Source: Spirochaetaceae bacterium
Lineage (GTDB): Bacteria > Spirochaetota > Spirochaetia > SZUA-6 > Bin103
Length of the DNA: 48,211 nt
NCBI GenBank assembly: GCA_028821475.1
Contig: JAPPGB010000081.1
Location: 1-48,211, forward strand
Direction: 5' to 3'
This document shows positions 1-7,348 of the stretch, in pieces. Each line of letters opens with the position of its first letter. Position 1 is the first letter of the stretch. The notes below the pieces were generated by a model that saw nothing but the letters and a program-made list of their open reading frames with translations, did not search any database and was not told the DNA's origin. The position numbers were made by a program, and so were the translations under genes.

Positions 1-93
1 GCCGGGCGGGATTCGCACCCGCTGAGCGACAGCGCCTTTCCACGGCGCACGCAATGGTCCATTGTATCTTGGGGCGTGACCCCAAAGCCCGGC
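1..93 (-). ncRNA. candidate structured RNA (tRNA-like fold, possibly a pseudo-tRNA-Ser)
   Basis: On the minus strand this 93-nt stretch is closed by a perfect 7-bp stem, GCCGGGC (93-87) with GCCCGGC (7-1). Inside are several consecutive hairpins: TGGGG/CCCCA; CAATGG/CCATTG; an anticodon-like arm GCGCC-GTGGAAA-GGCGC that would present GGA (serine) after U33; GCTG/CAGC; and a T-arm-like CGGG-TGCGAAT-CCCG. The length and the GGA loop recall tRNA-Ser. However, the D-arm lacks the conserved GG, the T-loop has G where T55 should be, and the 3' end lies at the window edge. It could be a decayed tRNA, an integration-site remnant or an unrelated structured RNA. Confidence 0.3.
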
Positions 94-368
94 ACGATCA
101 CCATCCCCACCACCGGTACCGCCACCCTTACGGTAACAACCTCGTCCGGGCATAGTGGTCAAAGTGGCGACATAAAGCTTGAGATCAAAAGCGTCTCCAG
201 GGGCCAGATCGGCAACGCGTCGGTCTCAGTGGCGGCAGCGAGTTGAACCAATCGATCGTTGCTGCCCGCGCCACACTTCATCTCGGTGTTCGCACAAGCA
301 GCAGCCATAACTTGGTTCGGGGCCTGACAAGCCGATCCTCCTCGATGGGCGAGAGGCCGCAACTACGG

Positions 369-893
369 ATGGTGTGGCCGGTGCCGCGGCTCGGCTCCGT
401 GCCGGTGCCGGCCCCACCCGCGGGCTACACCATTCGCACCTGCCTCCCAGCGGACGCGCCGCGCTTCTACGAGCTCATGGCGCTGGCCGGTTGGCCGGGG
501 TGGGACGCCGAGCGGCTGTCCTATTCCCTGAACCGGATGCTTCCCGACGGCTGGTACCTGGCGGTACACACGGCCAGCGGGGCGATCGTGGCGTCGGCGA
601 TGGCGCTGCACAACTACAAGGGCACCTATCCGTTCTGGGGCGAGCTCGGCTGGCTGGCCGCCCATCCGGACCACTCCGGCCGCGGACTTGGCTTGGTGGT
701 CTCGTCGTGCGTGGTGCGCCGGTTCGTGGCCGCCGGCTACCGCCTGATCCACCTGCACACCGAGGAGTTTCGGCTGGCGGCGATCAAGACCTACCTGAAG
801 CTGGGATTCGAGCCCTGGATGGGCAGCCCGGACAGCGAAGCGCAGTGGGCGCGGGTTCTGGACCGGCTGGGCTGGACGGCCCGTTACCCGTAG
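369..893 (+). CDS. GNAT-family N-acetyltransferase
   Basis: About 174 residues. The centre and C-terminal half carry the GNAT fold signature: a beta-strand GELGWLAAHPD followed by the acetyl-CoA pyrophosphate-binding loop HSGRGLGL, then a helix ending in VAAGY, and later AIKTYLKLGFEPW, which is typical of GNAT motif B. It is expected to transfer an acyl group from acetyl-CoA to an amine; the substrate cannot be read from the sequence. The frame is open back to 243, but the stretch before 369 (or the ATG at 345) looks non-coding, and GAGAGG lies about 12 nt before the ATG at 369. The gene converges on the methyltransferase gene, overlapping it by 10 bp. Confidence 0.75.
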   Translation: MVWPVPRLGSVPVPAPPAGYTIRTCLPADAPRFYELMALAGWPGWDAERLSYSLNRMLPDGWYLAVHTASGAIVASAMALHNYKGTYPFWGELGWLAAHPDHSGRGLGLVVSSCVVRRFVAAGYRLIHLHTEEFRLAAIKTYLKLGFEPWMGSPDSEAQWARVLDRLGWTARYP

Positions 894-1402
894 ACGACGG
901 CGGCGGGCTGGCCGAGCACCAGGACGTTGCGCGCCCGCAGCCGGGTCGCGGCGACCACTTCTCCGGCCTGCTCGCGCGACATCAGCAGCGCGACGCGGCT
1001 GTCGGCGAACGCGGGACTGTCGATCAGCTCGACGAGCGGTCGTGTCGGCGTCCTGGCGAAGCGGTGCCCGAACGGGAGGTTTGAGACCAGCCGCGCCCCC
1101 TCCGGCAGCCGGTCAAGGGCGAAGTGCTCGAAGCGGATATTGAAGAGCAGCAGGCACCGGCGGTCCGCCAGCCGCTGTCGGGCGACTTGGAACGCCTCCG
1201 GCGCCACCTCCAGGCCGTAGCACGATGCGGCGCCGAAGCGCCGGGCCGCGACGTTCAGGATGGTGCCGGTGCCCATGAACGGGTCGAACACGGTGGTTCC
1301 CGGAGCGGCACCCGCCATGGTGAGCAGCGACGCGGCGAGGTGTCCGCGCAGCGAGCCGGCGCGCAGACCGGCAAGGTTCGCGCTGTCTCCGCTACCACGC
1401 AT
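884..1402 (-). CDS. putative RNA N2-guanine methyltransferase domain (UPF0020/Trm11-RlmL type), short form
   Basis: A 172-residue class I SAM-dependent methyltransferase. Residues around 37-50 read VFDPFMGTGTILNVAA, the SAM-binding motif I of the UPF0020 RNA methylases. Residues around 105-112 read VSNLPFGHR, the catalytic N-x-P-F-type motif of this group. The preceding GSLRGHLAASLL helix is also typical. Relatives such as RlmL and Trm14 carry an N-terminal THUMP RNA-binding domain, which is absent here, so this is either a truncated gene or a stand-alone catalytic domain. The start is supported by GGGAGG 5 nt upstream. An 83-bp dispersed repeat (1418-1500) abuts the 5' end, and a short ORF within it overlaps this start by 11 nt. 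Confidence 0.7.
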   Translation of the reverse strand: MRGSGDSANLAGLRAGSLRGHLAASLLTMAGAAPGTTVFDPFMGTGTILNVAARRFGAASCYGLEVAPEAFQVARQRLADRRCLLLFNIRFEHFALDRLPEGARLVSNLPFGHRFARTPTRPLVELIDSPAFADSRVALLMSREQAGEVVAATRLRARNVLVLGQPAAVVYG

Positions 1403-1466
1403 TGCATCCTCCCTGCACTGGTCCGAAAGAGCCGGCCGGCGGCCGATGCTTGGGCGTCGGTTTCAT
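1392..1466 (-). CDS. possible 24-codon leader ORF carried by repeat copy A
   Basis: Begins ATGAAACCG inside the dispersed repeat and ends TAG 11 nt inside the methyltransferase gene, in a different frame. GGAAAG precedes the start by 3 nt. Equivalent ATGAAA starts are present in the other two copies (3790 and 22249). Whether it is translated is unknown; the arrangement would allow translational coupling to the methyltransferase. Confidence 0.25.
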   Translation of the reverse strand: MKPTPKHRPPAGSFGPVQGGCNAW

Positions 1467-1500
1467 CGTCTTTCCTGTCACGGAGTGACCGTACAGACTC
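1418..1500 (-). repeat. dispersed leader repeat, copy A (83 bp)
   Basis: Aligns end to end with 3741-3824 (about 80% identical by eye) and with the reverse complement of 22215-22298. Shared landmarks, read on the plus strand here, are CTGGTCCG at the left, a GC palindrome GCCGGCCGGC, a GATGC..GGGC.TC imperfect palindrome, TTTCATCG (the ATGAAA start on the minus strand), the palindrome GTCACGGAGTGAC, and ACAGACTC at the right end. It sits between the phytanoyl-CoA dioxygenase-like gene and the methyltransferase and reads toward the methyltransferase start. Confidence 0.8.
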
Positions 1501-1549
1501 GGCGCCGGTCGCGTTCTGGGCGGCACCCCGCCGCGCCGCGCCCTGCCCG

Positions 1550-2362
1550 TCACACCGCGAGCGGCTCGGGGCGGGTCGGGCGCCCGCGGTAGCGGCTGTT
1601 CGGCGGTTCCAGGATCGCCATCTTGCGGTCGTCCATGTCGTCGTAGCGGCGGAACTCCTCGGGGTCGAGATAGGCCCCCGACCAGGAGGTGCCGTGCGGC
1701 GAGAACTTGTAGAACAGCGTGCTGCGCCGGGCATCCGCGGTCCACGGCAGGGTGCCGTGGGTCAGCGCCTCGGTGAACACGATGGCGTCGCCGGGGCGCG
1801 CCGGTATGCGCTTCACGGTAGGGTGGATGCCCCGGCTCAGGTCGCGCCACTGCTCCGGCAGCGGCAGGTTGGCCTTGTGGGTGCCGGGAATGCAGCAGAA
1901 TCCGCCGTCGTTGGGGTGGGTGTCGAACAGCTCGAACGCCACCGCTACGAGGCCGTTGTAGAACCGGCCGTCGTGGTAGCGAAAGAACTGGCTGCCGCCG
2001 GTGGCCTTCCAGCCGCCGTGCAGCATGCCGCCCTTGAACCCCTTGCCGACGTGGGTGTGCACGTTGACGTGGTCGATGCGGAAGGTGGGACGCGCGGAGT
2101 CGCCGTCGACGCTGCGCTCGTGGTTGCCGATCAGCTCCTCCAGCAGCGGGCTGAGCGCCGGCAGGTCGAGCAGGTCGCGCCACGCGCGCGACCAGTGCAG
2201 GGGGCCGCGGCCCGGGTCGACGGGATCGAACTGCTCGGTGGGCACCTGCAGCGTCGACCGCAGCTCCTCGATCTGCGCCTCGCTGACGATATCGCGCAGC
2301 ACCAGGTAGCCGAAGGCGTCGAACAGGTAGCGCTGTTCCTCGTTCATCGCGTGTGAACTCAC
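1550..2362 (-). CDS. phytanoyl-CoA dioxygenase (PhyH) family protein
   Basis: A 270-residue protein that begins with the typical PhyH opening (FDAFGYLVLRDIV, residues about 16-28). It contains a cupin-core segment with GGMLHGGW and, later, GGFCCIPGTHKANLP, which supplies the second metal-ligand His of the family. These are Fe(II)/2-oxoglutarate-dependent oxygenases that hydroxylate small molecules. The Asp of the usual HxD iron motif is not obvious after LHGG, as in a bacterial subfamily with the same HGG sequence, so the catalytic details are uncertain. ATG codons at 2362 and 2347 are both possible starts. It lies on the same strand as the sulfatase upstream, separated by 33 bp. Confidence 0.82.
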   Translation of the reverse strand: MSSHAMNEEQRYLFDAFGYLVLRDIVSEAQIEELRSTLQVPTEQFDPVDPGRGPLHWSRAWRDLLDLPALSPLLEELIGNHERSVDGDSARPTFRIDHVNVHTHVGKGFKGGMLHGGWKATGGSQFFRYHDGRFYNGLVAVAFELFDTHPNDGGFCCIPGTHKANLPLPEQWRDLSRGIHPTVKRIPARPGDAIVFTEALTHGTLPWTADARRSTLFYKFSPHGTSWSGAYLDPEEFRRYDDMDDRKMAILEPPNSRYRGRPTRPEPLAV

Positions 2363-2395
2363 GCCGCCCAGTCTACGCGCACCATCCGCGGCCGC

Positions 2396-3790
2396 TCAAC
2401 CGGCATCGGTCGCCACGGCCGCCACTTCCGGCTTCCGATAGGGGATGGTCGCTTCGTAATCCAACTCGCCGGCAGCGGCGTCGAACTCCGCCTTCAGGCG
2501 CTGCACGAGGTCGGGGTGCGCGGCGGACAGTTCACGGCGCTCGCCCACCTCCTGCCGCAGGTTGTACAGCAGCGGCGGATCGTGTTCGGTGACCGGTGCG
2601 TCCGCGCCGGTGATCGGGTCGCGCAGCACGTCGTTGGTGCGCACGTGGATCTTGTAGTCGCCGGAGCGGTAGGAGAACGGCTCCCGGTAGTGGCCGCTGG
2701 AAAAGAACAGGTAACTGCTGCGCGGGCTGGCGGCGCCGGCGAACAGCGTGTCCGACAGGTCGAGCGAGTCGAGCGGGTAGCCGGACGGCGGCTCGGCGCC
2801 CGTGATCGCCGCGAACGTTGCATACAGGTCGACGTTGACCATGAACGCGTCGCTGACCCCCGGCGCTATGCGCCCCGGCCAGGAGAAGATCGCCGGCACG
2901 CGCGGCCCTCCCTCCCAGCCGGTGCCCTTCTCGCCGCGCAGCGGCCCCGCCGAGCCGCCGAACTCCCGGAACATGCACCACGGCCCGTTGTCGCTGGTGA
3001 ACAGGATCAGCGTGTCGTCGCGCAGCCCCTGCCCCTCCAGGCAGCGCACGACCTCGCCCATCGACCAGTCCAGCTCTTCCACCACGTCGCCGTACAGCCC
3101 TCCGCGGCTCTTGCCCGCGAACGGCGGCGCCGTGAACAGCGGCACGTGCGGCATGTTGTGGGCCAGGTACAGGAAGAACGGCTTGCCGCCGGAGTGGCTC
3201 TCCGTGATGAAGCGCACCGCCTCCTCGGTATAGCGGCGCGTGAACAGCGATTGGCGCGCCGGGTGCTCGATCTGTTCGCGGTTGCGCAACAGCGCCACCG
3301 GCCAGTCGCTCTCCGCGCGCGCGGTGCGGAACGTCTCGTAGTTCTGGCGCTGGCCGTGCACGGTGATTGGATCGTTGCTGCCCTGCGTGCCGTAGAAGTA
3401 GTCGAACCCCTGGTCGAGCGGATGCAGCCCCGGCGCCATGCCGAGGTGCCACTTGCCGATCAGCGCGGATGCGTAGCCGCGCCGGCCGAGCATCTCCGGG
3501 AGCATCGTGCGCGCACGCAGCAATTCGGGATTGTTCATGCCGCCGCGGCACGGGTGCATACCGGTCATCAGGCCCTTGCGGCTCGGCATGCACCACGCCG
3601 CCGACGCGTAGAAGTCGGTGCAGCGCAGCCCGCTCCCGGCCAGTGCGTCCAGGTGCGGCGTGGCGATCACCTCGTTGCCGTAGCAGCCCAGGTCGCCGTA
3701 ACCGAGGTCGTCGCACAGCACGACGATGATGTTCGGAGCACTGGTCCGGAAAGGCCGGCCGGCGGGCGATGCCTGGGCATCGGCTTTCAT
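2396..3790 (-). CDS. type I sulfatase (arylsulfatase A-like)
   Basis: About 464 residues. NIIVVLCDDLGYGD (residues about 20-33) provides the two metal-binding aspartates. CMPSRKGLMTG (from about residue 67) is the C-x-P-S-R signature whose Cys is matured to formylglycine. GKWHLG and FTSDNGP are further sulfatase landmarks. It should hydrolyse sulfate esters. No signal peptide is evident, so it may act in the cytoplasm on imported substrate. The N-terminus is supplied by dispersed repeat copy B: the ATG at 3790 opens the repeat's ATGAAA frame, which runs directly into the sulfatase domain. ATGs at 3826 and 3862 are alternative starts. The protein following at 3834 (glycosylase) is on the same strand just upstream. 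Confidence 0.88.
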   Translation of the reverse strand: MKADAQASPAGRPFRTSAPNIIVVLCDDLGYGDLGCYGNEVIATPHLDALAGSGLRCTDFYASAAWCMPSRKGLMTGMHPCRGGMNNPELLRARTMLPEMLGRRGYASALIGKWHLGMAPGLHPLDQGFDYFYGTQGSNDPITVHGQRQNYETFRTARAESDWPVALLRNREQIEHPARQSLFTRRYTEEAVRFITESHSGGKPFFLYLAHNMPHVPLFTAPPFAGKSRGGLYGDVVEELDWSMGEVVRCLEGQGLRDDTLILFTSDNGPWCMFREFGGSAGPLRGEKGTGWEGGPRVPAIFSWPGRIAPGVSDAFMVNVDLYATFAAITGAEPPSGYPLDSLDLSDTLFAGAASPRSSYLFFSSGHYREPFSYRSGDYKIHVRTNDVLRDPITGADAPVTEHDPPLLYNLRQEVGERRELSAAHPDLVQRLKAEFDAAAGELDYEATIPYRKPEVAAVATDAG

Positions 3791-3824
3791 CGCATTCGAT
3801 TTCACGGAGTGATCGCACAGACTC
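3741..3824 (-). repeat. dispersed leader repeat, copy B (84 bp), fused in frame to the sulfatase
   Basis: About 80% identical to copy A by eye, with the same boundaries (CTGGTCCG to ACAGACTC on the plus strand). It contains a clean palindrome GATGCCTGGGCATC and a weaker version of the GTCACGGAGTGAC palindrome. Its ATGAAA frame (from 3790) encodes a roughly 18-residue basic, Pro/Ala-rich peptide that continues without a stop into the sulfatase. It separates the sulfatase from the DNA glycosylase gene. Confidence 0.8.
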
Positions 3825-3833
3825 ATGGAGAGT

Positions 3834-4382
3834 TCATGGCACCGGACCGGGCGGCGTGGCAACCCCGGCTGCGCTCAGTGCCGCGCACCACTCGGCAGTG
3901 GCCGCCGCGCGGGCCGCCGGCGTATTCCAGTGCAGCGGACGCGGGCTGGTGGACGGCAGGGCGACCGGCTCCACGCCGAGTGCCGCGAAGTGGCGGCGCC
4001 ACTCCCGCCCGCGGCGACCGTTGAGCAGAATCGCAAACGGACCACGCCGTTCCAACAGCAGGCCAATCGGGTTCGGCCGCGCGTCGCGGATGGCGTCATC
4101 CCCCGACCCGGGCCGGCGCACGGCGCCGTAGAGGTCCCAGACGGCAAGGCCACGCTCTCGCACGGCGGCGGTCCGCTCTCCGTAGGGCACCGCCGCATCC
4201 GCAACCACGCCGCAGGCGGCGAGCACGCGCCAGAACCAGTTGTGCGGGTACCCGTAGTACTGCATCGAAGCAAGGGACGCCACGCTCGGAAACGACCCGA
4301 GCACCAGAGCCCGGATCGGCCCGCCGGGAAGGATCGGCGGCAGCCCGCGCAGCAGCGGCGATGAGACCGGAGCGTCGCTCAT
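3834..4382 (-). CDS. DNA-deoxyinosine (hypoxanthine) glycosylase, uracil-DNA glycosylase superfamily
   Basis: A 182-residue single-domain glycosylase. The motif-1 region LVLGSFPSVASL (residues about 27-38) is followed by QYYGYPHNWFWRVL, the signature of the hypoxanthine-DNA glycosylase branch. The C-terminal motif is LPSTSPR. The family excises deaminated adenine (hypoxanthine) from DNA to start base-excision repair. Length and motif spacing are normal. It is transcribed in the same direction as the sulfatase, with dispersed repeat copy B between them, so co-transcription is possible but a functional link is unlikely. Confidence 0.85.
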   Translation of the reverse strand: MSDAPVSSPLLRGLPPILPGGPIRALVLGSFPSVASLASMQYYGYPHNWFWRVLAACGVVADAAVPYGERTAAVRERGLAVWDLYGAVRRPGSGDDAIRDARPNPIGLLLERRGPFAILLNGRRGREWRRHFAALGVEPVALPSTSPRPLHWNTPAARAAATAEWCAALSAAGVATPPGPVP

Positions 4383-4464
4383 TCGGCTACTCGGCGATGC
4401 CGGCCCGGGACCACCCCCGTGCGTCGATGTTCGTCGTCCGAATCAGGGCTTGACCGCCGCGCCG

Positions 4465-6225
4465 CTACTCCACCGCGTCGCAGTATGCCAGCTCCCAGCC
4501 ATGGAATACGACCGCCAGGCCCACGAACCGAACCCGCGGAAACTGCCGCTCCAGACGCTCGTCCGCCAGGTAGCGCCGCAACTGCGCCGTCGCTGTGTCC
4601 ACCGCCGCTGCCACGGCCGCCCCGTCCGCGGGCTCACTGCGCGCCAGGTACTTCAGCTCGATCAGGTAGCCGGCCCGCAGGTGCGGAAAGCGTGCCAGCA
4701 GCGGCTCCAGGCAGATGTCCGCGTGGCCCTTGCCAAGTTCCGCCTCGGAGCGGAATACGTAGTAGTCGGTCACGCTCAGGTACGCCGCCAGAAAACCCTG
4801 TACCACCTTCTCCCCGGCGATGTAGTCGCGAATCCCCGTCTGCCGTGCGATCGCCTCGCCCAGGAACTCCAACGCCGGCCGCCACTCGCCCTTGTTCGCC
4901 ATTCGCATCATCAACTGCTCGAATCGGTACAGGTCGACACTGAACACTTCCACGTCCCGGTAGCCGTCGCGCAGGTAGCCGTACATGAGCTGCTTCACGG
5001 TCTGATTGGGAATCGCCAGCCGCGGCATTCCGTCCACCACTCCACGGATGCTCAGCAGCCCGAAGTAGTGCAGCAGCGACAGGAAGTTCTGCCGGTCGGT
5101 GAGCTGCTGCAGGGGGAAGCTCGGCTGGATGTGCGGCAGGTCCTTCCGCCCCTCGCCGATGACCTCGCGCAGCAGGTCGAAGTTGCCGTTGAGCTGCCGG
5201 CCCACCACCAGCAGGTGGCGCAGCTTGCCGTAGTCGATGCGCACGTTGGTGTCGATCAGGTACCTCGGCACGCCCCGGTTCGGCATCGAGTGCTTCAGGT
5301 AGTAGAGCACCATGTCGGTGTTGTACACGTCGGTGTCGGCGTCCTCGGCGGCGAACCGGTAGCCGTTGTACCACTCGCCCATCAGGGCCATGGCTTCATC
5401 CACGTCCTGGTCGAGTACGCCGTGCTCCCGGTAGGTCTCCACCAAGCGCCGCACCTCCGCCTCGGTGAAGCCGACCATCTCGTTGAAGTCGGGTTCCAGG
5501 CTGATGTTGGTGCCGATGTTGAACCCGCTGGTGACGTCGTCCATGGTCACCGGCGACACCCCGGTGATGAACAGGCGGTCGATGCCGCCGCCGCTACGCG
5601 CCGTGCCGCCCTTGAGGGTGGCGAAGAAGTTGCGGTAGAAGCCGCCGCCGTGCGTGAAGTCCTCGTACGCCTGGGCGCCGTGGCGCGCCAGCACGGTGTT
5701 GGCGAAGTTGTCGTACTCGTCGATCAGCACGTACAGCGGGATGTCGTGGTCGCCCCCGTATCGGAACAGTTCGGACAGCTTGCTGGCGATCGAGGGCGGC
5801 GCCAGGATGTCCCGCACCGCCGCTTCCGGAAACAGGTCGGGATGGCGCCGCAGGGTCCCGCGGAGCTCGATCATGCAGTAGGTCTCGAACTCCCGCTCCA
5901 GCGTTTCCAGCTTGTCGTTGACCATCGAAAAGTTGAAGCGGAGGGTGACGTAGCGGCTCTGTTCCCCGGTCGGCTCCCGCCCGATGTCGGTACCGGCGAA
6001 GGTAGCGTCGAAGTCGCCGGCCCAGAAGCGGTCGTAGTAGTTCTCCAGCAGCGAGACCCACAGCGTCTTGCCGAATCGCCGCGGACGGATCAGGAAGGCG
6101 TAGCGCTCCTGTTCCAACCGCCGCAGGAAGCGCGTCTTGTCGACGTACAGCCAGCCGTTCAGGCGGATGCGCCGAAAGTCGCCCTCGCCGTAGGGAATGC
6201 GCGGGTAAGCGGGAGCTTCGTGCAC
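4465..6225 (-). CDS. AAA-ATPase-like / PD-(D/E)XK nuclease-like protein (DUF1703 type)
   Basis: A 586-residue protein of the two-part AAA_ATPase-like + PDDEXK_9 family that is expanded in Bacteroidetes and Spirochaetes. The N-terminus YVDKTRFL is the family hallmark. RPRRFGKTLWVSLL (about 47-60) is the P-loop, and PLYVLIDEYDNF is the Walker B segment. Near the C-terminus, GKGHADI, followed after about 20 residues by YLIELKYL, gives the D..ExK nuclease core. The cellular role is unknown; such proteins are often multi-copy and horizontally mobile. It starts at GTG (6225) after GAGG. It is flanked upstream by a divergent DUF420 gene. Confidence 0.85.
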   Translation of the reverse strand: MHEAPAYPRIPYGEGDFRRIRLNGWLYVDKTRFLRRLEQERYAFLIRPRRFGKTLWVSLLENYYDRFWAGDFDATFAGTDIGREPTGEQSRYVTLRFNFSMVNDKLETLEREFETYCMIELRGTLRRHPDLFPEAAVRDILAPPSIASKLSELFRYGGDHDIPLYVLIDEYDNFANTVLARHGAQAYEDFTHGGGFYRNFFATLKGGTARSGGGIDRLFITGVSPVTMDDVTSGFNIGTNISLEPDFNEMVGFTEAEVRRLVETYREHGVLDQDVDEAMALMGEWYNGYRFAAEDADTDVYNTDMVLYYLKHSMPNRGVPRYLIDTNVRIDYGKLRHLLVVGRQLNGNFDLLREVIGEGRKDLPHIQPSFPLQQLTDRQNFLSLLHYFGLLSIRGVVDGMPRLAIPNQTVKQLMYGYLRDGYRDVEVFSVDLYRFEQLMMRMANKGEWRPALEFLGEAIARQTGIRDYIAGEKVVQGFLAAYLSVTDYYVFRSEAELGKGHADICLEPLLARFPHLRAGYLIELKYLARSEPADGAAVAAAVDTATAQLRRYLADERLERQFPRVRFVGLAVVFHGWELAYCDAVE

Positions 6226-6355
6226 AGCCGGAACCTCAGTGCCGTCACTCTATCGCTTTCCGGTACGCGCGCTCAACGGGCCGGCTGCGACGGCAAGCCC
6301 GGCACATCGCGGGGACACGCCCATCGCAGACCGCGAAACCAGGTATATTCGCGGT

Positions 6356-6883
6356 ATGAGCGCCGCGACGGTGCGGGATCGGTTCTGGTTCCTGATCATC
6401 GGGATCATGAGCGCCGTGGGCATTGCCGCGGTCGCGTTCGTCCTGACCGGGCCGCGACTGGCATCCGGGCCGGACGTGTCGGCCCTGCCGGCGGTGAACA
6501 CGGCGTGGAACGCTGCTGCGGCCGTGCTGCTCGTGGCCGCGCTGATCGCCATTCGCCGCCGGGCGGTGCCGGTGCACCGGGCCCTGGTGCTGTGCGCGTT
6601 CGCGGCGTCGGCGCTGTTCCTGGCCGGCTACCTGCTCTACCACTCGTTCAGTGAAGGGCCGCAGCGCTACGGCGGCCCGGTTCCCTGGCTCTACTACGCC
6701 ATCCTGATCAGCCACATCATCCTGGCGGTCACCATCGTGCCGCTGGCGCTGGTCACCCTGCGCCTCGGCTGGACCTTCCATCCGAAGCACCGCGCCGTCG
6801 CCCGGATCACCTTCCCGATCTGGCTGTACGTCTCCGTCACCGGCGTGCTGATCTTCGCCTTCCTGCACTGGCTCGACGCATAA
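6356..6883 (+). CDS. DUF420 integral membrane protein (YozB/CtaM-like)
   Basis: 175 residues with four hydrophobic helices, at about residues 11-30, 50-67, 75-95 and 112-135, plus a C-terminal segment ending in FAFLHWLDA. Histidines sit in VHRALVL, LLYHSF, ISHIILAV and FHPKHR, the pattern of the DUF420 family. Firmicute members (YozB, CtaM) help assemble heme-copper oxidases, but no oxidase genes lie nearby, so the role here is open. The frame is open from 6239, but the ATG at 6356 begins the recognisable protein. It is followed 12 bp later by the Nudix gene, so the two are probably co-transcribed. Confidence 0.8.
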   Translation: MSAATVRDRFWFLIIGIMSAVGIAAVAFVLTGPRLASGPDVSALPAVNTAWNAAAAVLLVAALIAIRRRAVPVHRALVLCAFAASALFLAGYLLYHSFSEGPQRYGGPVPWLYYAILISHIILAVTIVPLALVTLRLGWTFHPKHRAVARITFPIWLYVSVTGVLIFAFLHWLDA

Positions 6884-6895
6884 GAGGCTGTCTGT

Positions 6896-7336
6896 TTGCC
6901 ATCGGAAGCCCCCGGCACTTACATCGGCGCCTATGCGCGGTGCCGTGACCCGGAGGGCCGCCTGCTGCTGGTGCGCATGGCGCGCGGGCTGGACGAAGGC
7001 CGCTGGACCCTCCCCGGCGGCGGGATCGAGTGGGGCGAGCACCCGGACGCGGCGGTCGTCCGCGAGCTGGAAGAGGAAACGGGCATATCCGACATCGGCA
7101 GGTTCAAGGTCGCCGCGTGCTACTCCCGCACCTACAAGCGCACAGCGAAGCGCCCCTACCCGCCGGTTCATCACATCGCCATCATCTACGAAATCACACC
7201 AGCGTCGCTCGATCTCAGCTTCGAGCAGGACGGCTCGACCGATCGGTGCGGGTGGTTCACCGAGGCCGAGGCCCGCGCGCTGCCGCTGGTCCCGCTGGCG
7301 CAGTTCGCGGTCAACCTGACCTGGCCGAAGCCGTAG
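6896..7336 (+). CDS. Nudix hydrolase
   Basis: A 146-residue protein. Residues 42-64 match the Nudix box G-x5-E-x7-REUxEExGU exactly, including RELEEETGI. It should hydrolyse a nucleoside diphosphate linked to another moiety; the flanking sequence does not identify the substrate. The start is a TTG at 6896, chosen because AAGAGG lies 8 nt upstream and no ATG is available before the fold begins. It follows DUF420 by 12 bp on the same strand. Confidence 0.88.
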   Translation: MPSEAPGTYIGAYARCRDPEGRLLLVRMARGLDEGRWTLPGGGIEWGEHPDAAVVRELEEETGISDIGRFKVAACYSRTYKRTAKRPYPPVHHIAIIYEITPASLDLSFEQDGSTDRCGWFTEAEARALPLVPLAQFAVNLTWPKP

Positions 7337-7348
7337 CGGCAGCGGCTG

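Noticed and set aside
1-93. intact tRNA-Ser gene
   Set aside because: The D-arm lacks GG, the T-loop lacks the conserved TTC, and the T-stem can only be 3-4 bp if the 7-bp acceptor stem forms.
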